64,000 nt of DNA from Candidatus Uabimicrobium amorphum (GCF_009002475.1 NZ_AP019860.1:930001-994000); one strand, 5' to 3'. Positions 52,685 through 61,111 are shown, counted from the first letter of the stretch. The notes: generated by a model from the letters alone, not told the origin. A program made the numbers and translations.

Positions 52685-53566
52685 ATGCAAAAGTATATCG
52701 TTCTAGTGTTTTTTGTATTGAGCTCTATGTTGGTGGCACAAAAAGCACAAATAAATACCCACGATGTCGGTGACAATATCCATATGCTAACAGGTCCTGG
52801 TGGAAATATTGCCGTTTCTATTGGAAAAGACGGAGTCTTTATCATCGACGATTTATACGCAAGGCACTACAAGGAAGTCACCGCTGCGATCACTAAACTG
52901 ACTGACCAAAAAGTGCGTTTTGTGATCAACACACATTGGCACGCCGATCACTCCGAAGGAAACGAGTTATTTGTGGTAAATCACAACAGTACGGTACTAG
53001 CCCACGACAATGTTCGTAAAACTATGGCCGAACCACAGATGATAAAATATTTTAAAAGCCTCCGCCCCGCATCTCCTGAAAAAGCATTACCTGTGATTAC
53101 CTACTCGAAAACCATGACCCTGCATTTCAATGGACAAGACGTTGTACTTATACACGTTCCTAATGCGCATACCGATGGAGACTCGATTGTTTTTTTTCAA
53201 CAAGCAAACGTCATTCACATGGGAGATACCTTTTTTAAAGGTCGTTACCCGTTTATAGACCAAGACCACGGCGGCTCGATACGTGGGATCATAGAAGCGG
53301 CAAATAAAGTTTTGCAAATAGCGACAGATAAGACCAAAATTATTCCAGGGCACGGTAGTATTTCCAGCACCAAGGAACTAACGGACTATCGCAATATGCT
53401 CATGGAAGTAGAAAAAAGAGTGCAAAAGCTAGTCGACGATAAACTAACTCTGAAGGAAATCATAGCAAAAGACCCTCTAAAAGACTTAAATCCCGTTTGG
53501 GGACAAGGATTTATGAAATCAGAACTTTTCCTGACCATCTTATTTGATGATCTAAGCGAAAAATAG
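52685..53566 (+). CDS. Secreted metallo-beta-lactamase-fold hydrolase
   Basis: I start at ATG 52685 (293 residues), where GGAG precedes it and a signal peptide (MQKYIVLVFFVLSSMLVAQ) begins; a longer frame from 52625 runs through the terminator. The zinc ligands of the MBL fold are all seen: HWHADH (motif 2), His in PNAHTDGDS, Asp in HMGDTFF and His in IPGHGSI. The opening VGDNIHMLTGPGGNIAV fits the family. Secreted members include class B beta-lactamase relatives and lactonases or other esterases. The next gene is a secreted HEAT protein 14 bases downstream. Substrate unknown. Confidence 0.9.
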   Translation: MQKYIVLVFFVLSSMLVAQKAQINTHDVGDNIHMLTGPGGNIAVSIGKDGVFIIDDLYARHYKEVTAAITKLTDQKVRFVINTHWHADHSEGNELFVVNHNSTVLAHDNVRKTMAEPQMIKYFKSLRPASPEKALPVITYSKTMTLHFNGQDVVLIHVPNAHTDGDSIVFFQQANVIHMGDTFFKGRYPFIDQDHGGSIRGIIEAANKVLQIATDKTKIIPGHGSISSTKELTDYRNMLMEVEKRVQKLVDDKLTLKEIIAKDPLKDLNPVWGQGFMKSELFLTILFDDLSEK

Positions 53567-53580
53567 AAAGAGAGGTACGT

Positions 53581-54537
53581 ATGCGTTTCTTGTTATTTTT
53601 ATGCACCTTGACCTTAGTGATGGCGGACGGAAGTGGCCTAAAGTCGCGAAATGTGGAAGTGCGCGCTAGGGCAATTGCCTCCATAGGTTCACTGCACACC
53701 AAAGAAAATTTTATCATTCTCTATCAACATTATCAGAAAATGAATACCATTGAGAAAATTGCGTACATGAAAGTACTCGGACGATGGCGAGGGGAACAAC
53801 GCGACAAAGCAATGGGAATCATTGGCAATACCTTACTATCGCGAAGAGAATCGCGACAAGTAAAGATTGAAGCCACAAATTCACTAGCGGTAATGGCAAG
53901 AGACGATGACAGTACCGAAGACACGAAAGCACAAAAAAGAGTCAAGAAAATCGTCAATGTGCTAAAAAAAGGACTACGCTCTACGCGCGACTCGTATCAA
54001 GTTCGCGAAAGCATTGTGCAGGCCTTTGCCACCATCGGCAACGCAGATCACATCAAAGCCGTTTCCGCAGCACTCACTGACAAGTACCAAAGCGTGCGCA
54101 TACGCGCCATTCAAACATTTCAAGCCTTGAACGCCACCGATCATGTCAAATTACTTATCAAAGGTTGTGCGCGCGAAAAATACGCAGGCGTACAAAGGGA
54201 ATATGTAGAAGCCATCTATAAACTCGACCGCGAAAAAGGGTTTCCTCTATTTATAAAAATTCTCAACAACCGCAAAAATGACAACGCGTTACGCATACGC
54301 CTTATTGAGATCGTTGCCAGCTACAGCGCTGTAGAATATGATGCTTTACACGGCAAGGCAGTAAAAGCGCTAGTAAAAGCCTACCCCAACGAAACCGACA
54401 TGTCGACAAAAAGAGCCGTAATCCGCGCCCTGGGAAATTTTGACATCAGCCAGGCAAGTATACGCCGCATTTATGAAATGACACAAAGAGAAAGAGACGA
54501 ACTCAAGGAACTAGGTAAAGAGTACCTAGATTATTGA
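53581..54537 (+). CDS. Secreted small HEAT-repeat protein
   Basis: The 318-residue protein has a signal peptide (MRFLLFLCTLTLVMADG), then seven or eight HEAT-like helical pairs of about 35-40 residues each (VRARAIASIGSL, IKAVSAALTDKYQSVRIRAI, FPLFIKILNNRKNDNALRIR). It is unlike the giant HEAT protein in lacking the Trp-rich linkers. It follows the MBL gene by 14 bases, so they are co-transcribed. Probably a periplasmic scaffold or partner of the MBL enzyme. No more exact role is visible. Confidence 0.82.
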   Translation: MRFLLFLCTLTLVMADGSGLKSRNVEVRARAIASIGSLHTKENFIILYQHYQKMNTIEKIAYMKVLGRWRGEQRDKAMGIIGNTLLSRRESRQVKIEATNSLAVMARDDDSTEDTKAQKRVKKIVNVLKKGLRSTRDSYQVRESIVQAFATIGNADHIKAVSAALTDKYQSVRIRAIQTFQALNATDHVKLLIKGCAREKYAGVQREYVEAIYKLDREKGFPLFIKILNNRKNDNALRIRLIEIVASYSAVEYDALHGKAVKALVKAYPNETDMSTKRAVIRALGNFDISQASIRRIYEMTQRERDELKELGKEYLDY

Positions 54538-54609
54538 AAACACCATGATTCTGTGAATGCATAAAAAATAATCAACCTATCGCGCAGTGCGTTGTAGGGG
54601 CGACTTTAT

Positions 54610-54646
54610 AAAAGTTTTTGTTCTGGTGTGCGATGCCCCCACATCG
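54610..54646. repeat. Left 37-bp inverted repeat flanking the LRR gene
   Basis: This 37-base stretch returns in reverse complement at 55570-55606 with 35 of 37 positions the same. Its first 24 bases also return in direct orientation at 55541-55564 (23/24). It is followed by a separate GC-rich hairpin, GTGGGAGC...GCTCCCAC (54651-54670). Confidence 0.9.
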
Positions 54647-54757
54647 CTGCGTGGGAGCAATCGCTCCCACAGGGGGAGCCTAACACATCTGATGCGTGCA
54701 GGAAAAGACGACGTTGGTGTGCGAGCCTTGTGGAAGTTTATGTTTGGAGATAAAGCT

Positions 54758-55531
54758 ATGAGAAAAACAATACGTTGGTTATTGATCGCTTTGTTTATGC
54801 TCGTATCTATATTCTTAGTGGTTGTCACGGCATGCTATTTCAAACTACGTAGTGATACCATGAAGCGTTTTGGTAAAGACTATGAAATATGCGTATATTC
54901 TTTTCCGCATTGTTACGGTGTTGTTAACAGTAGCAATGTAAACTTCTATGGAACATTTATGAAATGGAATTTTTTAACTCTCGAAGTTTCCACCTCCGCG
55001 TATGTTGATGAACATGAAATACAAGTCATTCTGAGCAATTGCAAAAAATTCAAAGCCATTCAAATGATATTTATCGATCAACTTCAATCAAAGACAAAAA
55101 AACTTGACTGTTTACCTCCTGACATAAAGTACCTACAAAATCTAGAATACTTAAATATTTTAGGAACTCTAATCGAAGAGATACCAAAAGAAATTGGGAT
55201 GCTAAAAAAACTCAAACGCATGGTTGTCGGTCATAATGAAGTTTTGCGTAGCATACCCAAAGAAATGGGCGATTTGTCAAATCTTACAACCCTACACCTA
55301 CATAACAATAAAATAACTCAAGTACCAAAAGAAATGGGCAATTTGTCAAATCTTATAACTCTAAATATGGGATACAACAAAATAGCAAAACTACCGAAAG
55401 AAATAGGGAACCTTTCAAAGCTTAAAGTGCTTTTTTTAGAAGGGAACCCAATCAGTCAACAACACCAAGATGAACTGTCATTGTGGTTGCCGAAGAGCAC
55501 GCTGCGTTTTGATGGTTTACACAACAAGTAG
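54758..55531 (+). CDS. Membrane-anchored leucine-rich-repeat protein
   Basis: The longest frame begins at 54587 in the flanking repeat, but ATG 54758 with GGAG upstream is the better start, giving 257 residues. An N-terminal membrane helix (about 6-27, WLLIALFMLVSIFLVVV) anchors the protein. Residues 110-235 contain about five leucine-rich repeats of the 23-residue bacterial type, such as LSNLTTLHLHNNKITQVPKE and LSNLITLNMGYNKIAKLPKE. LRR units bind proteins or other ligands. The gene lies between 37-bp inverted repeats and may be a mobile cassette. Confidence 0.85.
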   Translation: MRKTIRWLLIALFMLVSIFLVVVTACYFKLRSDTMKRFGKDYEICVYSFPHCYGVVNSSNVNFYGTFMKWNFLTLEVSTSAYVDEHEIQVILSNCKKFKAIQMIFIDQLQSKTKKLDCLPPDIKYLQNLEYLNILGTLIEEIPKEIGMLKKLKRMVVGHNEVLRSIPKEMGDLSNLTTLHLHNNKITQVPKEMGNLSNLITLNMGYNKIAKLPKEIGNLSKLKVLFLEGNPISQQHQDELSLWLPKSTLRFDGLHNK

Positions 55532-55545
55532 ACGTTTTGTAAAAG

Positions 55546-55601
55546 TTTTTGTTTTGGTGTGCGAAGCACCGATGTGGGGGCATCGCACACCAAAACAAAA
55601 A
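55546..55601. terminator. 19-bp perfect hairpin after the LRR gene
   Basis: TTTTTGTTTTGGTGTGCGA (55546-55564) pairs with TCGCACACCAAAACAAAAA (55583-55601), loop 18 nt. It contains the right-hand arm of the flanking repeat. It can end both the LRR gene (plus) and the DDAH gene (minus). Confidence 0.75.
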
Positions 55602-55606
55602 ATTTT
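55570..55606. repeat. Right 37-bp inverted repeat flanking the LRR gene
   Basis: Reverse complement of 54610-54646 with two mismatches. Together they bracket a 996-bp segment that holds only the LRR gene. Confidence 0.9.
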
Positions 55607-55623
55607 CGTCAAACCCAAACCCA

Positions 55624-56373
55624 TCACCACAATAACGACAAACAAGTAAGGCCACCGTCCATTTTGCGAAATTCGCTCATGTCTAGTTCTATCACATCGC
55701 GCCCAGACAATTGCGCTTTTGTTAACGGAAAGTCCTTGGGCATAATAACCGTGTTGTTAATCCATAGGCAATTCGCCGCGTAAGTTTCACTATCTGTGAC
55801 AACGATCTTGTCGTACTTAGAAAACGCCGGTGAGTTGGCGAATTCTTGCGTCATCACTAAAATACCTTCGCCGATATAGGTCACACCCGTTTTCAAATGC
55901 AGTTGTGTCGGGACAGGTACCATTTCCCAAGTGTAGCCTTGCTTACGTAGAATATCCCCAAGCTGTTTTGCGCCCTCTTCGTTTGTGCGGCGCGAAATTC
56001 CGATGAAAAAGTGATTGTCTATACGCATTACATCGCCGCCTTCTATCGTACCGCTGTCGATCACTTCAATGCGTTTGTGTTGCGAAAGTTGCTCACGAAT
56101 GCTTTGTTCCTCTCCTTGCCGGGATTTGGCGCCCAGGCGCGTTATGATCGCCAAATTCTCGGTGACAACGGCGGTGTCTTCCACAAATGGCGCGTCGGGG
56201 TAGTCTTGGTGTGCTTCTAGTATTTGCACGTCGATGTTACATTTCCGCAAAGCCTCGCAGTAAGTTTGATGTTGTTGCAGCACAAGACTTTGTTGTGGGG
56301 CGCCTAACTGCGCTTCTGTTTGTCCGCTGTGGAAATTTTCCCCGGGTTTGCGGGTAAGGGCATATTTGTACAT
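55624..56373 (-). CDS. ddaH: Dimethylarginine dimethylaminohydrolase-type amidinohydrolase
   Basis: The 249-residue protein belongs to the guanidino-group-modifying enzymes. The key residues are Asp66 in FVEDTAVV (with Glu65), His159 in QLHLKTGV and nucleophile Cys244 in GLTCLSLLW near the C-terminus. Length and the closing GGLTCLSLLW fit DDAH, which hydrolyses methylated arginine to citrulline and methylamine. Some relatives act on other guanidines. It lies 5 bases after the RNA ligase gene, so they are one transcript. Confidence 0.87.
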   Translation of the reverse strand: MYKYALTRKPGENFHSGQTEAQLGAPQQSLVLQQHQTYCEALRKCNIDVQILEAHQDYPDAPFVEDTAVVTENLAIITRLGAKSRQGEEQSIREQLSQHKRIEVIDSGTIEGGDVMRIDNHFFIGISRRTNEEGAKQLGDILRKQGYTWEMVPVPTQLHLKTGVTYIGEGILVMTQEFANSPAFSKYDKIVVTDSETYAANCLWINNTVIMPKDFPLTKAQLSGRDVIELDMSEFRKMDGGLTCLSLLW

Positions 56374-56378
56374 GGAAT

Positions 56379-57419
56379 TTAATCGCCGCCTTTGAGTAAA
56401 AACTTATTGGATATTGCCTTGCACGATAGACGTCCACCTAGAATTTCACTTTGTGTTTCTTGCCGTGGACGAACGACAATTCCTTCGCGTTCGTTTTTGG
56501 TATTTGCGTATTTTCCTTCGGCCATTTTTAACAACGATTCTGCGGTAACGGTTTCGTCGAAATGAAAATGGCTTTCTAAAATGGGAACCGTTGGTAAATC
56601 TATGCGTTTGCAGAATTCGATAAAGTCATCAAATGCCAAATACTCTTGTTTATCTATGTCCCACACATTGAACACAAAAAAGCTTAGTTCTGAGAGTTCT
56701 AGTCGGTTTTTTTGTACACGAGGTCCACAAATTTCTCCTTGGATGGCAAAATTCCCCTGTGATTTTAGTTTTTCTTCTAAGGTGTACTTTTCGGCTATTT
56801 GCGAGTAGTAGTCGTTTTCTGCCGAAATATTGGGGTTTAACGGTTCGCCTAGTGCGTAATTGCGTGAACACACATGGAATTCTCCGTCTTTTAAACTGTA
56901 TGTAGCAGAGCACCCATCTAACTTAATCGCAATGTAGCAGTCCTTACCAACAAACTCTTCTATTAGTTGTGGTTGTGACTGAATGCGTATTTCATCGGTT
57001 TTACGCACGTAGTAAGGAAATGGCAAAAGTTTACGGCTTTGTTGACCTCTTTGCGGTGGTTCGTATTTTTTGACACCAATCACCTCTGTTAAATCCTGAC
57101 CAACGTGTAGGTTCGCGGTGTCTACATCAAACTCGTTGAGAATGTCCGTTGGCATTGCCAAACCTTGCGAAATCACGCCGCGTAGTTTTACGGTGCGCAA
57201 ACGTAAAGCCGAAGGTTTTTCGGAACGTTTGATGAATTGGAACATCGGTAAATCTGGTAATAAACTGTCGATTTCGAAGTACACGCATAGGTCACCCTTT
57301 TGGAATTCACCCTTTTTGGCGACCAATGTCCAACCGAGAACTTGAATTTGCTCAATTTTATCAGCTTTTTCAATAGGGCTGATGTCGACTACTTGCTGTA
57401 CGCTACATAATTTTCGCAT
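56379..57419 (-). CDS. RNA ligase of the Rnl5 (DraRnl-like) family
   Basis: The 346-residue protein has an N-terminal OB-like domain (1-130: GWTLVAKKGEFQKGDLCVYF, RTVKLRGVISQGLAM). A nucleotidyltransferase domain follows, with the adenylated Lys166 in the KLDG motif (AIKLDGCSATY). Later motifs are FAIQGEICGPRVQ, EGIVVRP (about 312) and SCKAISNKFL (about 331). The N-terminal OB domain before the ligase core is the hallmark of the Deinococcus-type Rnl5 ligases, which seal nicked RNA with an RNA 3' end. It is the first gene of a pair with DDAH. Confidence 0.9.
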   Translation of the reverse strand: MRKLCSVQQVVDISPIEKADKIEQIQVLGWTLVAKKGEFQKGDLCVYFEIDSLLPDLPMFQFIKRSEKPSALRLRTVKLRGVISQGLAMPTDILNEFDVDTANLHVGQDLTEVIGVKKYEPPQRGQQSRKLLPFPYYVRKTDEIRIQSQPQLIEEFVGKDCYIAIKLDGCSATYSLKDGEFHVCSRNYALGEPLNPNISAENDYYSQIAEKYTLEEKLKSQGNFAIQGEICGPRVQKNRLELSELSFFVFNVWDIDKQEYLAFDDFIEFCKRIDLPTVPILESHFHFDETVTAESLLKMAEGKYANTKNEREGIVVRPRQETQSEILGGRLSCKAISNKFLLKGGD

Positions 57420-57497
57420 TTTTTTCTCACAATAAGAAAAGAGAATATTTTATGTCAAGGTTCTAGCTAACATATACTTGTACCAGCTCGTCGGTGT

Positions 57498-57530
57498 TTG
57501 ACAATTTTTTTGTAGGACAATGAATAAATT
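57498..57530 (+). promoter_or_regulatory. Candidate promoter of the CBS gene
   Basis: TTGACA (57498-57503) is a perfect -35 box. The best -10 options are TGAATA (57521-57526, spacing 17) or ATAAAT (57524-57529). The -10 is weak, so the call is tentative. Confidence 0.35.
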
Positions 57531-57556
57531 TACTTCTACGCCGTATTAAATCAATG

Positions 57557-57596
57557 CCGCAAACATGAATTAACAATGTTAATTGGTGCGGTTTTT
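57557..57596 (+). terminator. Terminator-like leader hairpin before the CBS gene
   Basis: An outer stem CCGCA/TGCGG (57557-57561 with 57587-57591) and an inner stem AATTAAC/GTTAATT (57568-57574 with 57578-57584) are followed by five T bases. No plus-strand gene ends upstream, since 57419 is the start of a minus-strand gene. The hairpin therefore lies in the leader of the CBS gene and may work as an attenuator. Confidence 0.5.
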
Positions 57597-57667
57597 GCAA
57601 TGAGTATGTTCTATGTTTTACGCGTTGATCGCCAATGAAAATAATAAATACAATTCAGGAGATAACC

Positions 57668-58141
57668 ATGTTACAAGTCAAAGATATTATGCAAACAGAG
57701 ATTGTAGTTGTGAATGCACATATGACACTACGCGAGTTGAGTAACATTTTTGCAAATTACCATCTAACTGGTTTAATTGTTGTAGATGCAAACGAAAGGC
57801 TTGCGGGAGTTGTTTCGCTACGAGACTTGATCGAGTACAGTCAGAAGTGTGTAGATATCTATTGTGAAGAAGCAAATATCGATAAAAATTTCTTTTACCA
57901 CGATCTGTCGCAAAAGGAAATATTTAATTTAGATATTGAGTTCAAAGAAAATACGACCGTTGGGCAAATTATGACGCCGATGATGGTATGCGTTGATGAA
58001 GAGGAATCGGTCACTAAAGCAGCAAAAATTATGTTGGACGCAGCGGTTCACCGTTTATTGGTAACAAAAAATGATAACGTTGTTGGTATTGTTTCGGCAA
58101 TGGATATGGTGGGGATTGTCGCTAGAGAAGAAGTGTCGTAA
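57668..58141 (+). CDS. CBS-domain pair protein
   Basis: The CAGGAG ribosome site sits before ATG 57668, not before the earlier ATG at 57635, giving 157 residues. CBS1 covers about 4-55 (VKDIMQTEIVVVNAHMTLRE, RLAGVVSLRDLIEYS). CBS2 covers about 100-155 (VGQIMTPMMVCVDEEESVTK, NVVGIVSAMDMVGIV). A helical insert of about 35 residues (CVDIYCEEANIDKNFFYHDL) lies between them. CBS pairs bind adenosine nucleotides and regulate other proteins. It is a second such protein beside the one at 15795-16214. Confidence 0.9.
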   Translation: MLQVKDIMQTEIVVVNAHMTLRELSNIFANYHLTGLIVVDANERLAGVVSLRDLIEYSQKCVDIYCEEANIDKNFFYHDLSQKEIFNLDIEFKENTTVGQIMTPMMVCVDEEESVTKAAKIMLDAAVHRLLVTKNDNVVGIVSAMDMVGIVAREEVS

Positions 58142-58234
58142 CAATGAGCAATTTTGCGATTTACGTCTTGTAAAATAAAGCCTTTGCGCTTAAAATAGTA
58201 GGAAAATTTAGGATAAATCGACAAAGGCAAAATT

Positions 58235-60523
58235 ATGATCATATATGGTACAAAAGGTGTGGAGAGGACTCTTTCTCGGGGAAATTTTTCGTGTCCCAGT
58301 TGCACAAAGAAAAGATCTTACCGAATTATTGAGGTAAAAAAATACTTTACCTTGTATTTTATTCCCATTATACCGTTAAATCGCTTGGGCTCTTATGTGG
58401 AATGTTTGTACTGTAAGGGAACGTTCAAAAAGACCGTATTGCGCAAGTCAAAAGCTCTAGAAAGAAAAGCACAAAAAGATAGTTCTCCTGCTGTCAATAC
58501 GATGGATGCAGAGCAGGCCGAGTATATAGAAGCCATAAAAAACGTCATGTTGCTCATTATGATGGCGGACGGAGTCATTGATGACGGAGAACTAGAACAA
58601 ATTGCGGCTGTGTACAAGCAATTCACCAATCAATATCTCACCAAAGAGCATATAAAATTGTCTGGTGAGCAAATGGCAAAGGAACAAAAAACTCTAAAAG
58701 ATTATTTAAAAGATGTTTATCCTAAACTAAATCTTCAGGGAAAAATCAAAGTTTTACAAGCGGCGATGGAAATAGCGAGTGCTGATGGGGAATTTCAGTT
58801 ACAAGAGCAGCAAATGATTTACAATTTGGTAAACATTTTGCAAATCCCTGTAGAAAATGCCAACCGTATCGTCCAGCAATATTTTGATATTGATGTAACA
58901 TCCATTGTTTTTATGTGTCCCAATTGTCAACACCCAACGAATTTAAAGCACAGTTTTAAACCCGTTGGCAAAAAAAAGAAATGCAAGAAATGTCAGCATG
59001 TTTATCCCCTCAGTCATAAAACGGCCAAAACAGTTACGCTGTTAAATCCCTCCAGTCAACTAGTGACACAGCTTTGTACATCGTGTAACAATCAGTTCTA
59101 CATAAAATTGGGTCTTCCCGCAGCACAGCAAACTTGCGTTTACTGTGCAAAGAATGTCGATAACTTGAGCCTATATTTCGACTACGAAAAGCACAAAACA
59201 CCTGAGAGTATGGTGGGAAAAAAAATAGTGATCAACAATGCGACGTATACCCTAGATAACTACGTAGAGAAAAACAAGCAATATTTTATGTTTACGTTGA
59301 GAAACGATGTCAGCAATCTGATTTTGTCCACAGCGGGAATTTGTGAGTTCCCCGTCGATAGTGAAGAGTGTAAGCAATGTTTGCAACAGACGATTCAAGG
59401 GGGGGAGGCGTTGCGCACCGCAGGTATTCATTATTTATATGCCGCGTTTCACCAAACCCAAGGGGCTCTCATTAAAATTCAACCTTGCCGCTATTCTGTA
59501 AAAAATGCAGCGTACTTTGAAGAATTGGTTGCCGAAGCGTCTACGTGTTTTAACAATAAAGACTATCAACAGGCTTTAAAAATCTACAACAGCATTTTAA
59601 GTCAAAATCGTCATCACACACACGCACTCATCAACAAAGCGCGTTGTTTGATGTTTCTACAACAACTAGATGCCGCCAAACATTTCGCCACAAATGCAAT
59701 AGATATAGAGCCAAATCAACCTTCTTATCATGTACTACTCGCTTATATATTCGCGTACTCTGGAAATTTTGCGATGGCCATGCAACTACTGGACCCATGG
59801 ATTGCCAAAGCGGAGCATGATATAGATACGTCTCTCGCCTACTTGACGATTTCTGCGGAATTTGACACTGCATATTTCTATCAACAGCAGGTGGGATATA
59901 TAACAAACCTCTACAAAAGCTACGCCGAGTTTCAAGCATTGCAAGATTCGCTACAAAAAAGTCTCGAACGCAGTCATCGCTATACGCAGTATGTTGTGGA
60001 AGCGTATAAAATACAAAGTAGCACCCCCAAAAATTGGCAAGCCGCCGCAGATTTGTGCTTGCAGGCAAAAAATATTACCGTCAATAATTATATTGCGCAA
60101 ATGAACCACTATGTCTGTTTATATCATTTAGGACAGTTCGATAAAATTAGTGGCTATTTAGACAGCCTTCTCTACGTGTTGCGCAAGAATAACTTCAACA
60201 GCGCATGTATTTTATGTGCCTTATCTTACGCGAATCAAAAAAACTGGGAGAAAGCCAAGGTGATTATCTTTTTGTTAATTGACCTAGCCGATAGTTGGGG
60301 GCTTCCACTTAAGCACCCCGTAGATTTACCGAGTATACCATGTGCGATTGACGTATACGGCAAACAAGATATTGAGCAAAAGACCGGTAAGGATGTGATG
60401 GAGTTGCTGCTGAATATTTCGAAATTTACTCAGGTAAACGCAGAAGAACAACAGCAGCTGAAAAATCTCATTGTTTTGTATCACCAACGCGAAAAGATTA
60501 TGTTTGAACAGAGCAGTAGCTAA
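58235..60523 (+). CDS. Zinc-ribbon/TerB/TPR multidomain protein
   Basis: The 762-residue protein starts with a zinc ribbon (CPSC ... CLYC, about 21-65). A TerB-like helical domain follows at about 95-220, with the acidic MMADGVIDDGELEQIAAVY and ASADGEFQLQEQQMIYNLV motifs that bind divalent metals in TerB proteins. Two further zinc ribbons follow (CPNC ... CKKC near 228-255; CTSC ... CVYC near 285-310). Residues 430-750 are TPR-like helical pairs (QALKIYNSILSQNRHHTHAL). No signal peptide or membrane segment. A cytosolic sensor or adaptor is likely. A hexanucleotide array follows 10 bases after its stop. Confidence 0.85.
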   Translation: MIIYGTKGVERTLSRGNFSCPSCTKKRSYRIIEVKKYFTLYFIPIIPLNRLGSYVECLYCKGTFKKTVLRKSKALERKAQKDSSPAVNTMDAEQAEYIEAIKNVMLLIMMADGVIDDGELEQIAAVYKQFTNQYLTKEHIKLSGEQMAKEQKTLKDYLKDVYPKLNLQGKIKVLQAAMEIASADGEFQLQEQQMIYNLVNILQIPVENANRIVQQYFDIDVTSIVFMCPNCQHPTNLKHSFKPVGKKKKCKKCQHVYPLSHKTAKTVTLLNPSSQLVTQLCTSCNNQFYIKLGLPAAQQTCVYCAKNVDNLSLYFDYEKHKTPESMVGKKIVINNATYTLDNYVEKNKQYFMFTLRNDVSNLILSTAGICEFPVDSEECKQCLQQTIQGGEALRTAGIHYLYAAFHQTQGALIKIQPCRYSVKNAAYFEELVAEASTCFNNKDYQQALKIYNSILSQNRHHTHALINKARCLMFLQQLDAAKHFATNAIDIEPNQPSYHVLLAYIFAYSGNFAMAMQLLDPWIAKAEHDIDTSLAYLTISAEFDTAYFYQQQVGYITNLYKSYAEFQALQDSLQKSLERSHRYTQYVVEAYKIQSSTPKNWQAAADLCLQAKNITVNNYIAQMNHYVCLYHLGQFDKISGYLDSLLYVLRKNNFNSACILCALSYANQKNWEKAKVIIFLLIDLADSWGLPLKHPVDLPSIPCAIDVYGKQDIEQKTGKDVMELLLNISKFTQVNAEEQQQLKNLIVLYHQREKIMFEQSSS

Positions 60524-60532
60524 ATCCATTTA

Positions 60533-60694
60533 AATCGTAATCGTAGCCGTAATCGTAACCGTAGCCGTAACCGTAGCCATAATCGTAATCGTAGCCGTAA
60601 CCGTAGCCGTCACCGTGGCCCTGACCGTGACCCTGACCCTGACCGTGACCCTGACCCTGACCCTGACCCTGACCGTGACCGTGACCCTGACCTT
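60533..60694. repeat. Array of 27 degenerate hexanucleotides
   Basis: Twenty-seven consecutive 6-bp units fill 162 bases with no break in register. Units 1-13 follow A-[AG]-[CT]-C-G-T (AATCGT, AACCGT, AGCCGT). Unit 14 (CACCGT) is intermediate. Units 15-27 follow GACC[CG]T. The array is intergenic. The minus strand reads through it as alternating Ser, Arg and Gly codons without a credible gene. Slippage-prone and probably length-variable. Confidence 0.95.
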
Positions 60695-60723
60695 AACACT
60701 ATTGACTTAAAAAGTGAGTTCAT

Positions 60724-60746
60724 GTCATTCCCGCTTACGCGGAAAC
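60724..60746. repeat. REP-like palindrome, GTCATTCC family
   Basis: GTCATTCCCGC, a four-base loop TTAC, and GCGGAAAC. The same family occurs at 41927-41947 in the reverse sense (GTCATTCCTGC...GCAGGAAA). Confidence 0.6.
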
Positions 60747-60784
60747 GACAACGTATAGAAACAATAACATAAAGAAGCATAAAA

Positions 60785-61111
60785 TTGAGCGACATCATTT
60801 CATTACTGTTCACCATCACTGCCGAGTTTTTGATTGTGTGCATCTTGGTAAAGAACATTACCTTAAAAAGACTTTTGTTGTATTGCGTACTGGTCAATTG
60901 TTTAACACAGCCTCTTGCCAACTATTTGTATACGGAGTTCATCATTCACAACTGGGAACAAGTTTCGGCGTTTTTACTACTAGAATTTAGCGTCATTGTT
61001 GTTGAAATGTTTTTGTGGCGTTTGTTGTTACAGCGAAGCCACCTTTTTGCTTTGTACTTATCTGTTGTTGCGAACTTCGCAACGGCAACTGTGGGCCTAT
61101 TCTTTCACTAG
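60785..61111 (+). CDS. Small membrane protein, TTG start
   Basis: The only start in this open frame is TTG 60785, giving 108 residues; the upstream frame is closed at 60770. Three membrane helices are likely: about 4-24 (ISLLFTITAEFLIVCILV), 28-48 and 62-83 (VSAFLLLEFSVIVVEMFLW), perhaps with a fourth near the C-terminus. No family is recognised. The next gene's ribosome site overlaps its stop region, so the two are likely coupled. The weak start makes this call less sure. Confidence 0.55.
   Translation: MSDIISLLFTITAEFLIVCILVKNITLKRLLLYCVLVNCLTQPLANYLYTEFIIHNWEQVSAFLLLEFSVIVVEMFLWRLLLQRSHLFALYLSVVANFATATVGLFFH

Noticed and set aside
54587..54757. N-terminal extension of the LRR gene
   Set aside because: It translates the flanking repeat and has no ribosome site; ATG 54758 has both a good site and a membrane helix.
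60533..60694. Possible CRISPR array
   Set aside because: Units are 6 bp with no spacers and no cas genes in the window.
60610..60921. Minus-strand open frame rich in Ser/Arg/Gly
   Set aside because: Its Ser-Arg-Gly run is only the hexanucleotide array read as codons; it has no ribosome site and overlaps the small membrane gene.
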